The notes beneath the pieces were generated by a model, which worked only from the letters and a program-made list of their open reading frames with translations, was not told where the DNA came from and searched no databases. A DNA stretch of 64,000 nt from Polaribacter sp. Hel_I_88 (GTDB taxonomy: Bacteria > Bacteroidota > Bacteroidia > Flavobacteriales > Flavobacteriaceae). Position numbers and translations under genes: made by a program. Below are positions 25,668 through 33,237 of this stretch, piece after piece. Within the stretch, counting starts at the first letter, position 1; each line of letters opens with the position of its first letter. The stretch covers positions 372,001-436,000 of the forward strand of contig NZ_JHZZ01000001.1 in the NCBI RefSeq assembly GCF_000687935.1, given 5' to 3'.

Positions 25668-26090
25668 ATGGAGTTAATTCTTCATAGAAGCTATTTTGAA
25701 GAGGGTACCAATGGTACTCTCTTTCATTCAAGCAAATTTCTTTGCCATACCATTGAATTGCCCTGGATAAATAATGCGCGAAGTATCTCCTGCATACCAG
25801 AAGGAAAATATGAAGTTATTCCTCGCTTTTCTAAAAAGTTTAAACATCATTTGATATTGAAAAATGTAGCTAATAGAAGCTTTATTTTATTTCATCCTGC
25901 AAATGATGCAAAAAGAGATTTAGAAGGTTGTATTGCTCCTGTAACTTACTTAAGTGGTATAGGAAAAGGGATTTATTCAAGGGATGCAATGCAAAAATTA
26001 CTGTCTTTGGTTTATCAAGCTAAAGACAGAAAGGAAATTATTTTATTAACTATTAAATCACAAAATTATGAACATAGTAGAACGTTATAA
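25668..26090 (+). CDS. DUF5675 family protein, 140 aa
   Basis: The ATG at 25668, one base past the stop of the upstream gene, opens MELILHRSYFEEGTNGTLFH. The family pattern HTIELPWINN and CIPEGKYEVIPRFSKKFKHH is clear, followed by FILFHPANDAKRDLEGCIAP and a GKGIYSRDAM segment. DUF5675 has no proven role; it is common in Bacteroidota phages and mobile regions, and its conserved His/Cys residues suggest a catalytic or metal-binding fold. No signal peptide is seen. Confidence 0.75.
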   Translation: MELILHRSYFEEGTNGTLFHSSKFLCHTIELPWINNARSISCIPEGKYEVIPRFSKKFKHHLILKNVANRSFILFHPANDAKRDLEGCIAPVTYLSGIGKGIYSRDAMQKLLSLVYQAKDRKEIILLTIKSQNYEHSRTL

Positions 26091-26307
26091 AAAGTCAACA
26101 CCAAGGTTCTTCAAAATTTTAAGAAATATCGGTATTGCTTTGGCTACAGCTGGGGGCGCAATTATTGCAGCTCCAATTACAATACCATCTTTGGTTGTAA
26201 CAATTGCAACTTATATGACTGTTGTTGGAACTGTGGCTACTGCAGTAAGTCAAGCAGTTGTAAAAGATGAAGATAGTTCTGAAATTGAAGTAAATTCAAC
26301 AAAATAA
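26068..26307 (+). CDS. Small membrane protein, 79 aa
   Basis: A basic start MNIVERYKKSTPRFFKILRN is followed by two hydrophobic segments (about residues 21-41 and 45-63), rich in Ala, Thr, Ile and Val. The C-terminus is acidic. The size and topology resemble holin-like proteins. The start overlaps the DUF5675 gene by 23 bases, and the stop overlaps the next start (TAATG), so expression is coupled. Confidence 0.6.
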   Translation: MNIVERYKKSTPRFFKILRNIGIALATAGGAIIAAPITIPSLVVTIATYMTVVGTVATAVSQAVVKDEDSSEIEVNSTK

Positions 26308-26489
26308 TGGACGATAATACTAAATCTGCAATTTTTGGTGGTACTTTTTTTTCATCTGTAGTAAATATTGGTGTTGAAGATGTAGCTACAACTATAATTT
26401 TAGCACTTATTGGTGCTATTGTAAGTTTTTTTGTTTCAATTATTTTAAAATACATATTCCAGAATCTAAAAATTAAAACGAAAAAGTAG
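26307..26489 (+). CDS. Small membrane protein, 60 aa
   Basis: One or two hydrophobic segments (about residues 10-25 and 28-50), followed by a strongly basic tail, KYIFQNLKIKTKK. It starts at the last base of the upstream gene (TAATG). It is the last gene before 1 kb of non-coding, hairpin-rich DNA. With the previous gene it could form a two-component holin or a membrane anchor. Confidence 0.55.
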   Translation: MDDNTKSAIFGGTFFSSVVNIGVEDVATTIILALIGAIVSFFVSIILKYIFQNLKIKTKK

Positions 26490-26707
26490 AGTTACATAAT
26501 TTTTATGTTGGAATTAGGTCAATAAATAAAGTGCATTGTAAAAATAGTGTACTTTTTTTATGCGTTTTTTTTAATAAACGGTTTTAAATTATTTTTTACT
26601 TAACGAAATGAGACAAACAAAGAATTTTGATAAAGAAATCAAATGAATTTAGCAGAATTTTTGTGCAGGAGAATTAGATAAGGAAAAAATATCAACGAAT
26701 ATTATCG

Positions 26708-26766
26708 TTTTTAAAGATTGATAAACAGAGGTGGGTTTGAGCGTGGAGTTTATCAATCTTTAAAAA
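26708..26766. repeat. Hairpin 1: perfect 19-bp inverted repeat
   Basis: TTTTTAAAGATTGATAAAC (26708-26726) and its exact complement (26748-26766) flank a 21-base G-rich loop containing GGGTTTGAGCGTGG. The stem is long for a terminator and has no T-run following. Confidence 0.7.
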
Positions 26767-27209
26767 TGTTAGCCCAATGGCGATTGAATGGAAATTATTA
26801 AAGACGAAGTACGTAGTGCGCTGGCAGAAGCGAAAATAAGTGTGTATTTTTTTATTTGTTCTGTATTATTTTTCTGATTGTTTTTGTAAAAAGTGAATGC
26901 CTCGAAAAATGTGTTTATTGACCCTAAATTGCAGTGCTTACTAAATTGTCTTTAAACTTGGATTAGCATTTGCTTTTGTGAAAACAATATTATCCAATTC
27001 TCATACAAATAAAAAAATATACTCTTATTGGCTTTTCTTGATTTTATAGGTGCTTTAGAATTATTCTTATTATTTCTAATTTTCAATGATTTATAACTCT
27101 AATTTATTGAAACTAAAAAAGCACTTATAAAAACAATGCAACAATTACGAAATGTTGTTTAAATATCTAAATGTTATTAATTACTATCTATGTGAGCGTT
27201 GGAAGAGCG

Positions 27210-27285
27210 GCTATTTTACATAATGGCGTTATAGTGCCTGGAGTTTACGGAAGAGCAGTATAACTGCGCATTATGTAAAGATAGC
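27210..27285. repeat. Hairpin 2: 76-base imperfect palindrome
   Basis: GCTATTTTACATAATG (27210-27225) pairs with CATTATGTAAAGATAGC (27269-27285), one bulged base, and further inner pairs TTATAGTGC / GCAGTATAA. The loop contains CTGGAGTTTACGGAAGAG. Confidence 0.65.
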
Positions 27286-27323
27286 TTTGGGGAGTTTTGT
27301 GTTTTATGAAATAATAAAAGCGT

Positions 27324-27380
27324 GTTGCTTTTTAGAGTTGTGCAATGAGTTTGCGAATGGAACAAGCTCTAAAATGCAAC
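27324..27380. repeat. Hairpin 3: 14-bp inverted repeat with one mismatch
   Basis: GTTGCTTTTTAGAG (27324-27337) and CTCTAAAATGCAAC (27367-27380) enclose a 29-base loop holding GAGTTTGCGAATGGAACAAG. Confidence 0.6.
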
Positions 27381-27423
27381 TTCCTATAGATTTTAAAACG
27401 CTAAACTTGCGTTGGCGCGCGGA

Positions 27424-27480
27424 ACAAACCAAAAGACAAAGGTTTTTTGCTTTTTAGCAATAAATTGGGTTTTGGTTTGT
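27424..27480. repeat. Hairpin 4: 11-bp inverted repeat with inner hairpin
   Basis: ACAAACCAAAA (27424-27434) and TTTTGGTTTGT (27470-27480) are perfect complements. An inner TTGC/GCAA hairpin (27447-27460) sits in the loop. The right arm ends 7 bases before the stop codon of the RES gene, so the structure may also serve as its 3' end. Confidence 0.6.
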
Positions 27481-27487
27481 GGGGAGT

Positions 27488-28534
27488 TTAACTATTATCA
27501 AGTAGCTTATGATGTAGTTTTATATTTTCAATTTCATAAACTTTTGTAGCAATGCATTCTAATTTATCTGGATTGAAAATGGCTAAATTATAACCTTCAG
27601 CAAATAATGAACTCTGATATTCTACACCATCAAAACCTAATGATTTGATAAATTCTGAAATGTATTGAGTAGGAATATAATCTAATTGTTTATCTCTTTT
27701 TCTTATTGGTAATGAGATCTCTTTTTGTAAAGTCTGTATAAATGGAACATAGGTTAAAAAATCTTCTATGGCCTCATTTTCAGACCAAGGAATGGGGTCG
27801 TCTTTTGGATTTCTTAAATTAAGGATTTTTAAATCCTCATTTAACCGAAATTCGCCAACTGTAACATAATCAAATAAAGATGCTCTTGTTTCATATAATG
27901 ATGTTTCTAACTTATCAGCTATATATAAATAAGATATTCCTTTAGGATTTGCTCTACCACCAGTAGCGAGTTCGTTAGGTGGATTGCCCATTTGGTTTGA
28001 ATTAAAACCAGTTTTATCCGATATACGACATCTGTAAAAAATACGCCCTTTTTTTATCGTTTTATAGAAACTTTCGTGATTGAAAAAATTAGCTAATTTT
28101 TTCAAATCAATTGTATTTTTAATATGATATCGATTTACAGATTTGATTTCATCCTTGAATTCCTTCCAAATACTATGAATTTGATTTGTTTCAGAAATTA
28201 GTTCAATCTTTATTTCTGATGATACATTCTCATTAAATAATTCATTTAGAATTTCTTCTTCATCTACAAAAATTGATTCAAATAATAATTTATTATCATC
28301 AACTAAATTAGTGGTGAGATTAAAGTCTTTTTTTACGGATTGTGCTAAATTAAATTCTGAATCAACATCCACTTCATACAAAGAAATTATATTCCGAAAA
28401 AAAGGAGCTAATTCTCTTGCTGCATAAATAGATACGCTTATTGAATTGCAAAAATCACAATTTCCATTTCTGTCATCAGCATTAATTATACTTATTAAGT
28501 ATTCGCTATTGAAACAATTTACACAACAATTCAT
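27488..28534 (-). CDS. Zinc-ribbon RES-domain protein, 348 aa
   Basis: The N-terminus has four cysteines in two CxxC pairs (Cys4/7 and Cys26/29), probably binding zinc. The C-terminal half carries a RES domain: the FYRCR motif near residues 166-170, GGRANPKGISYLYIADKLET and YETRA (Glu215), matching the Arg-Glu-Ser pattern of the fold. RES proteins studied in toxin-antitoxin systems, such as the MbcT/Res toxins, degrade or phosphorolyse NAD+. No adjacent Xre-type antitoxin is present, which is unusual for that group. It is the third gene of the operon, with a gap of only two bases to sce7725. Confidence 0.75.
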   Translation of the reverse strand: MNCCVNCFNSEYLISIINADDRNGNCDFCNSISVSIYAARELAPFFRNIISLYEVDVDSEFNLAQSVKKDFNLTTNLVDDNKLLFESIFVDEEEILNELFNENVSSEIKIELISETNQIHSIWKEFKDEIKSVNRYHIKNTIDLKKLANFFNHESFYKTIKKGRIFYRCRISDKTGFNSNQMGNPPNELATGGRANPKGISYLYIADKLETSLYETRASLFDYVTVGEFRLNEDLKILNLRNPKDDPIPWSENEAIEDFLTYVPFIQTLQKEISLPIRKRDKQLDYIPTQYISEFIKSLGFDGVEYQSSLFAEGYNLAIFNPDKLECIATKVYEIENIKLHHKLLDNS

Positions 28535-28536
28535 AA

Positions 28537-29475
28537 TTAAATCTTATCTACAATTAATTCGATATGATTCATTATTGATAGTTTTTTTAAGGTACCTAAA
28601 CCAGGGAAATGTCCTCGATTATGAAGATCTTTATAAACTTCAACAGCTTTGGTGTTTATATTATTGCTAACACACCAATTAACAAGTTTTTCAAGTGCTT
28701 CTGCGAATTTACCACCTATATCAGATACATCACCATTTGAGTCAGATACAAAATGTTTTACCATTATTTTACCTGATGCATTAATGTAAGATAAATGCAT
28801 TGCAACAGCTCTTGGTAAAAAACCTGAATCTGAATAATTGTCACCAACCGTTAAAAAATCAGAAAAACCAAAAAACCCTTCAGCTTTATAAAAACTGTAT
28901 TCTTCAGAAAAAGGACTTTCCCCTACTTCAAGATAATCTGCATTTCTTGGCATATCTCTAAAATAATCATCTAATGAAATTCTGCTATCTTCAGAGAATA
29001 ATCTATAATAACGCCTACTTGTATGACTAAAGTAAATAATATTGTAAATAACGTTTATGTTACTTTGAATTTCAGTAATACTAACTTCTGATATTTCAGA
29101 ATTATGAATTAAAGTAACGCCTTTATAATCTAACTCTAAACTATTTACACCTTCAATTAAAGCTGGAATTTGCTCTTCAATTTTTGTATCTATAATTATT
29201 GCAATTTGATAATTATTATAATGTTGCAATACCTCTTTTAAAAGATCTATAATTTTATTACCCTCACCAACTAAACCACCCACTTTAGGATTTATAATAA
29301 CACTAAAGTTTACATTTTTAGATGCTAAAGTTTTTAATGCAGATTTTAAGGTAGAAGAACCTTTAATTGGTTCGATTACAGGTGAAATTTTAGTTGAAAA
29401 ATTTGGTAGTAAACCACATAATTCTCGTAACGCGATTAATTCAAATTGTTTACCTCTGACATATGGGAAATACAT
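28537..29475 (-). CDS. sce7725 / beta-family protein, 312 aa
   Basis: MYFPYVRGKQFELIALRELC is the hallmark opening of the sce7725 family, related to the phage T4 beta-protein group. The body, with alternating strands and helices such as YQIAIIIDTKI, suggests a barrel-like fold. Its partner, sce7726, is the upstream gene and their coding regions overlap by 40 bases. The pair is known as conserved neighbours in diverse bacteria, but without a proven function. No signal peptide or membrane segment. Confidence 0.8.
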   Translation of the reverse strand: MYFPYVRGKQFELIALRELCGLLPNFSTKISPVIEPIKGSSTLKSALKTLASKNVNFSVIINPKVGGLVGEGNKIIDLLKEVLQHYNNYQIAIIIDTKIEEQIPALIEGVNSLELDYKGVTLIHNSEISEVSITEIQSNINVIYNIIYFSHTSRRYYRLFSEDSRISLDDYFRDMPRNADYLEVGESPFSEEYSFYKAEGFFGFSDFLTVGDNYSDSGFLPRAVAMHLSYINASGKIMVKHFVSDSNGDVSDIGGKFAEALEKLVNWCVSNNINTKAVEVYKDLHNRGHFPGLGTLKKLSIMNHIELIVDKI

Positions 29476-30338
29476 AGCTTACTTTTTTTGTAAAGAAAAT
29501 CTTCTAATTCAATGAAATCTTTTTTTGAAAAATTTAAAGTGTAACAGATATGTTTTAATGAATCTGGGACTAAATCATCATTAAATAATTCTGGATTAGA
29601 AATATTTCTAAATTTTAATTCTTTGATAACTAATTTTTGAAACTCTAAAATATCTATTTTTTTTGAAAGTTTAAAACACTCTCTAAAAATTAGTGTGTTA
29701 GGAACAACAGGAATTGCACCAAAATGTTTTTTCAGTAAACTAATATATTCCTCTTTTCTTAAACTTTTGAATAGTGTTTCGTGGGAAAATGAAAAATTTT
29801 GTTCTGCTTTTTTAATAGTTTTAAGCGCGTTTCTTTTTGTTAATTCAATTAAACCAATTTCTGTGTTATGAAATTTAACTAATAGATTAGGAATGTGTTT
29901 TGAATTTGAAACTACATAGATTTTATCAGCAAATTTTTTATAATCTGCTAATTGCTTATCCAATTTATCTAAACCATCTAATTCAGTTTTTATTTCATAA
30001 ACACGAGCTTCACCATTTAAAATAACAAAGTCTGCTATTGAATTACCAATTTTAAATTCTGATAGTGCTATTGAATTTTTTAAGCTATACTTTTTAAGAA
30101 GTTTTTGATTTAAAAGGATGTTTTTATAAACATATTCATTTTTGTAAGTACCTAAAAGTGATTTGTAAATAGCATTAATGACTTCAAAGTTAGTGGTAGA
30201 ATCTGATATTTTAGTGTGTTTGTTAATACGATAAAATGTATCAAAATAATTCTTATCCTTTACTATTTTTTTAAAATTAGCAGGAGATAGAATTTGTGAT
30301 AAATTCCTTAAACTTTCTATATTTTTAGCTACTTGCAT
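29436..30338 (-). CDS. sce7726-family protein with PD-(D/E)XK-like core, 300 aa
   Basis: The centre has the expected nuclease arrangement: Glu94 in SEFKIGNS, Asp103 in IADFVIL and Glu115-Ile-Lys117 in VYEIKTELD, followed by a typical helix and YVVSNS strand. This is the layout of a PD-(D/E)XK restriction-type nuclease, although activity is not shown. It leads the operon and overlaps sce7725. A TAACTTTG box directly upstream (minus strand, about 30350) is a candidate -7 element. sce7726/sce7725 pairs are a conserved couple in genomic surveys. Confidence 0.75.
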   Translation of the reverse strand: MQVAKNIESLRNLSQILSPANFKKIVKDKNYFDTFYRINKHTKISDSTTNFEVINAIYKSLLGTYKNEYVYKNILLNQKLLKKYSLKNSIALSEFKIGNSIADFVILNGEARVYEIKTELDGLDKLDKQLADYKKFADKIYVVSNSKHIPNLLVKFHNTEIGLIELTKRNALKTIKKAEQNFSFSHETLFKSLRKEEYISLLKKHFGAIPVVPNTLIFRECFKLSKKIDILEFQKLVIKELKFRNISNPELFNDDLVPDSLKHICYTLNFSKKDFIELEDFLYKKSKLCISHMSEVNNLN

Positions 30339-30388
30339 TATTTTACAAAGTTAACAATTTACAAAATTTAAACTAAATGATTTAAAAA

Positions 30389-31051
30389 CTATTTTCGTTT
30401 ATCTAAACTTTCTTTATCAAAAGCAATCAAATTAAATAATTCTCGCATTCTGGAACGTACACGAATCCCATATCTACTCTCTAATTCTTGTGCATTTAAG
30501 TTTGTAGTGGTGTGTGTTCTAATTTTACGTTTTAAGAACAAATCATAGCGAGACAAAAGTATTTCTCCCATTACATTGCAATCTTTACCAAAATGTCTTC
30601 CTGTGGTTTCTACACCTAAATCATCAAAACAATAAAAGCCATTATTACCATAATCTTCAATAATTTTAAAACCACTTTTATTAAAACTGAAAGTGATATT
30701 TCTTGCAGGGATTAGACTATGTTGATTTTGATGAGGTACAATAAACGGTAATAATTGCATCAAACTGGTTTTACCACAACCAACAGGGCCAGATAATAAA
30801 ATTCCTTTGTTAGGATCTATCTTTAATTTTCTACAAGTTTCAAAATCACGAATAAAATAAATACAGAGCTTGTATAAAATTGCTTCATCTTCTGGATATA
30901 TTTTGAAGTTTTTACCAAAAAGCAGCTTTCCTTTTGCTTCTAAATAGATTAGCATTTTTGGAAAATCGTATATTATTTGATTTCCCTTTTGTTCGCCTAA
31001 TTGAAATTGCACACTTCCTTCTTGAATGATATGTGGTTGTATTTTAATCAT
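30389..31051 (-). CDS. DnaC-like AAA+ ATPase, 220 aa
   Basis: The Walker A motif GILLSGPVGCGKTSLMQLLP (around residue 85) and Walker B GFYCFDDLG (around residue 137) are clear, with a THTTTNLNAQELESRYG sensor-type motif and an Arg-rich RVRSRMRELFNLI box. This matches the IstB/DnaC-like helicase-loader family found in phage and mobile-element replication modules. Its start overlaps the upstream replication-type gene by four bases. It probably loads a host helicase at the element's origin, which is inference. Confidence 0.8.
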   Translation of the reverse strand: MIKIQPHIIQEGSVQFQLGEQKGNQIIYDFPKMLIYLEAKGKLLFGKNFKIYPEDEAILYKLCIYFIRDFETCRKLKIDPNKGILLSGPVGCGKTSLMQLLPFIVPHQNQHSLIPARNITFSFNKSGFKIIEDYGNNGFYCFDDLGVETTGRHFGKDCNVMGEILLSRYDLFLKRKIRTHTTTNLNAQELESRYGIRVRSRMRELFNLIAFDKESLDKRK

Positions 31052-31734
31052 AAAGGTTCGTTGTAATTTTTATTTTTACTGGTCTTTAGGTTGTCTTGAT
31101 TTTGGCTAACTGATTTATTCGTTTCTTTATTTTTTATTTCTTCAGCTTTTATCATCCAGTTTTTAGCTGTTGCTTGCCAATTGACAATTTTTGTTTTGCC
31201 GCCAACTTTCCAACCAATACCCTGGTAATGATTAAAGAATTTTTGTGCTTCAATTATTGGCCATTTTTCTTTTTTGAAAAAATCAATAACTATTTTTTCA
31301 TTTTTGGGCTGGTCAAGTTTATTAATGTTTTTATTGTTTCTATTAGTTTGTATATGTTTATTAATAGATACCAGTGCTTGTCCACTGCTTGTCTCGATAT
31401 TGGTATTGTTGTGTACCAGAGCTTGTCCAGTACTTGTCTCGAATTTGAACATCTTAATTTTACTTCCTTTATAAGGGTTATGTGATGGATAATAAATTAT
31501 ATATTTCCAATGACTTAATTCTTTAATACACTTGTGATAGGTAGATTTTGAACCTATTTTAGAAAAACGCATTACCTCTTCACGATTTATATAGAATTCT
31601 TCTAAAAATCGATTGTTATTCCAAATTTGAAATAATGCTATGTATAAGCTAATATGTGTTGGGTTTAATCGATTGTCTTTTGAGAATTGAAAGAATACAC
31701 CTTTAAGGTGTTTAATAAAATTTACGTTTTGCAT
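31048..31734 (-). CDS. Mobile-element replication-type protein
   Basis: I chose the ATG at 31734 (MQNVNFIKHLKG), because the longer frame's seven N-terminal residues are encoded inside a repeat (31739-31769). The N-terminal 90 residues form a winged-helix-like domain (YINREEVMRFSKIGSKSTYH). The C-terminus, FNHYQGIGWKVGGKTKIVNW followed by QATAKNWMIKA, resembles DnaD/DnaT-like proteins next to DnaC-like loaders. The middle is low-complexity and Asn-rich (NTNIETSSGQALVSIN). Confidence 0.65.
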   Translation of the reverse strand: MQNVNFIKHLKGVFFQFSKDNRLNPTHISLYIALFQIWNNNRFLEEFYINREEVMRFSKIGSKSTYHKCIKELSHWKYIIYYPSHNPYKGSKIKMFKFETSTGQALVHNNTNIETSSGQALVSINKHIQTNRNNKNINKLDQPKNEKIVIDFFKKEKWPIIEAQKFFNHYQGIGWKVGGKTKIVNWQATAKNWMIKAEEIKNKETNKSVSQNQDNLKTSKNKNYNEPL

Positions 31735-31738
31735 AATC

Positions 31739-31769
31739 CTCCCCAACCCCTCCAAAGGAGGGGCTTTTC
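31739..31769. repeat. GC-rich palindromic repeat, copy 1 (intergenic)
   Basis: CCCCAACCCCTCCAAAGGAG followed by GGGCTTTTCTTTT forms a CCCCTCC / GGAGGGG hairpin. It shares its architecture and the AAGGGGGCTTTTCT-type end with the repeat found within copA at 59025-59117. It lies just before the replication-type gene. Confidence 0.6.
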
Positions 31770-31776
31770 TTTTAGT

Positions 31777-32055
31777 TTAAAATTTATTGTGAATGCGATT
31801 TTCTTCTAAAACTTTTACAATTTCTTCATAATCATAGTAAATAACACCACCTACTTTAGAATAGGGAAGTGTACCATTGATTCTTAAATTTTGTAAAGTA
31901 CCTGGAGAAATACTTAATAAATCTCTGACTTCTGGAGATTTCAGCCATTTCTTTGGTGCAAAGCCAGATTGATGATTAATCATTGCTTTGATGTCTTCTA
32001 ATAATTCTTCTTTGAACTCTCTTAAATCTTCTGTGGTAATAATTGATGTTGGCAT
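31777..32055 (-). CDS. Excisionase-like HTH protein, 92 aa
   Basis: The C-terminal half has the MerR/HTH_17 pattern KKWLKSPEVRDLLSISPGTL, then RINGTLPYSKVGGVIYYDYEE, typical of excisionase-family proteins such as Xis2c/Orf2c of CTnDOT-type elements. The acidic N-terminal helix is also normal. It starts the minus-strand run that leads to the replication genes. Two inverted palindromes lie upstream, between it and rteC. Confidence 0.8.
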   Translation of the reverse strand: MPTSIITTEDLREFKEELLEDIKAMINHQSGFAPKKWLKSPEVRDLLSISPGTLQNLRINGTLPYSKVGGVIYYDYEEIVKVLEENRIHNKF

Positions 32056-32182
32056 TTGAAAACGGTTTTAATGAAAGAAGAAGCTGTTGATTTACCCCCA
32101 TTAAAAAAAACAACTCCTTCTTTCTGATTTGACTTTCGTTTGCAAATATGTGCTGAATTATTAAGTTTTACACACAAGCTAC

Positions 32183-32200
32183 ACCCAACTTGGGTGTTTT
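32183..32200. promoter_or_regulatory. Candidate RteC-type operator, copy A
   Basis: ACCCAACTTGGGTGTTTT, whose core ACCCAA/TTGGGT is palindromic with a central C. The identical 18-base sequence recurs in inverted orientation at 32304-32321. It is about 130 bases upstream of the excisionase-like gene. Confidence 0.55.
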
Positions 32201-32269
32201 TACTCACTCATTATTAATGTGTTATAATGATTTATTTTAGTTTTTTGATTTTTAAATTAGCATAACAAA

Positions 32270-32303
32270 AAAGTGCAAATTATATGAAAATAATTTGCAC
32301 TTT
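32270..32303 (-). terminator. Rho-independent terminator of rteC
   Basis: AAAGTGCAAATTA and TAATTTGCACTTT form a perfect 13-bp stem with an 8-base loop. On the minus strand a T-run follows, 20 bases past the rteC stop. Confidence 0.75.
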
Positions 32304-32321
32304 AAAACACCCAAGTTGGGT
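32304..32321. promoter_or_regulatory. Candidate RteC-type operator, copy B
   Basis: The reverse complement of 32183-32200, exactly. It lies directly after the rteC stop codon, so both copies surround the rteC terminator and the excisionase-like promoter region. Confidence 0.5.
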
Positions 32322-32323
32322 AA

Positions 32324-33169
32324 TTATTCTTCTGACTCTATCATTTTTTTTAAAAGCGATTCTCTTATTTTATCTATAAATTTTGTTTGGTTTATTTTTC
32401 TTGATTTTATTTCTAAAAATGTTCTGTAATAATCGCCTAATTCAATATTAAACATCTGCTCACAAACCGATGCCAATTCTTTGATATCTGCTGTACCACT
32501 ATTAATTGCTCCTGAACTATGTAGTGCATAAATCAATTCTATTAGATCTGTTTTGTTACCAGTCCAGAATAATTTTGATTGTTTCTTAAAGGCTCCATAA
32601 TTTGTTTCCATTGTACTATAATTTTCAAGTTTATCTATTTCTATTTTTAAATAGATGATTAACATATCATAAGCAAGTATTGTTGCAACAGAAGAATCGT
32701 GACTTGTTGAAAACGTATCATCAGTAAAAAAAGAAAGTGAATCTGGAAATAATCTTAAATCTACTTTACCTCTCATAAAATATTCTTCATCGAGAAATTT
32801 AGCACCTCTTCTAAAATAATGATAGAACTCTAAATTGTCATTAAAATAATTTTGCAGTTTATCAATATGATTATTAAAGTATTTAATTTGTGATTTATTA
32901 CTACTTCGTGGTCTTTTACTTTCTATATTAAATAATTTTACATAATAAATTAATTTGCTAAAAACATAAGGTTTAGAATTTTTAAAAAAATGAATTTCTT
33001 CACTTTTAGACATCGTTTTGGCTTTTAGAAATAAATTTTTTATTTGACCTAAAACTCGTTTCGTAATTCTTATACCTTCTTCTGCTCTTTCAATTGCACC
33101 TTCAATTTCTTTTTCTAAAAACTCTAAATTGTGATCTAATTCTTTAATAATTTTTTCAATCTTTCTCAA
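32324..33169 (-). CDS. rteC: RteC-domain protein, 281 aa
   Basis: RteC proteins activate the excision operon of CTnDOT-type conjugative transposons. The opening coiled-coil helix, the region with YYVKLFNIESKRPRSSNKSQ, DEEYFMRGKVDLRLFPDSLS and FSTSHDSSVATILAYDMLI match the family. The C-terminal winged-helix-like part includes FWTGNKTDLIELIYALHSSG. The nearby excisionase-like gene is the expected target. No RteA/RteB two-component genes are seen. Confidence 0.85.
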   Translation of the reverse strand: MRKIEKIIKELDHNLEFLEKEIEGAIERAEEGIRITKRVLGQIKNLFLKAKTMSKSEEIHFFKNSKPYVFSKLIYYVKLFNIESKRPRSSNKSQIKYFNNHIDKLQNYFNDNLEFYHYFRRGAKFLDEEYFMRGKVDLRLFPDSLSFFTDDTFSTSHDSSVATILAYDMLIIYLKIEIDKLENYSTMETNYGAFKKQSKLFWTGNKTDLIELIYALHSSGAINSGTADIKELASVCEQMFNIELGDYYRTFLEIKSRKINQTKFIDKIRESLLKKMIESEE

Positions 33170-33237
33170 TATTCATAATCTGGAGGAAATCATCTTATAG
33201 CAAAAATGATTTTTGTTACTATTCTATTTATTAATCT

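Larger units (their letters stand above)
26490..27487. other. Long non-coding, hairpin-rich region
   Basis: Almost 1 kb without a credible open frame on either strand, between a plus-strand module and the minus-strand RES operon. It contains four large hairpins (listed separately) with loops rich in G and in GAGTTT or GCG motifs. Between hairpins 1 and 2 (about 26800-27180) the sequence is plain and AT-rich, with nothing I can identify. The design suggests structured RNA, recombination ends or repeat-element relics. Confidence 0.5.
24490..33169. mobile_element. Degenerate RteC-type mobile region
   Basis: The segment holds a small HTH gene, a four-gene phage-like module, a hairpin array, a nuclease/RES operon, a DnaC-like ATPase and replication-type protein, an excisionase-like HTH gene and rteC. 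RteC controls excision in CTnDOT-type elements. No integrase, relaxase or Tra gene is visible, and I could not identify att sites, so the limits are approximate and this may be a relic or two elements side by side. Confidence 0.4.

Noticed and set aside
26490..27487. Hairpin array as a CRISPR locus
   Set aside because: The arms differ between hairpins, there are no regularly spaced identical repeats and no cas genes nearby.
32022..32207. Minus-strand open frame of 61 codons upstream of the excisionase-like gene
   Set aside because: It overlaps the excisionase-like gene start and the candidate operator, and its composition is not protein-like.
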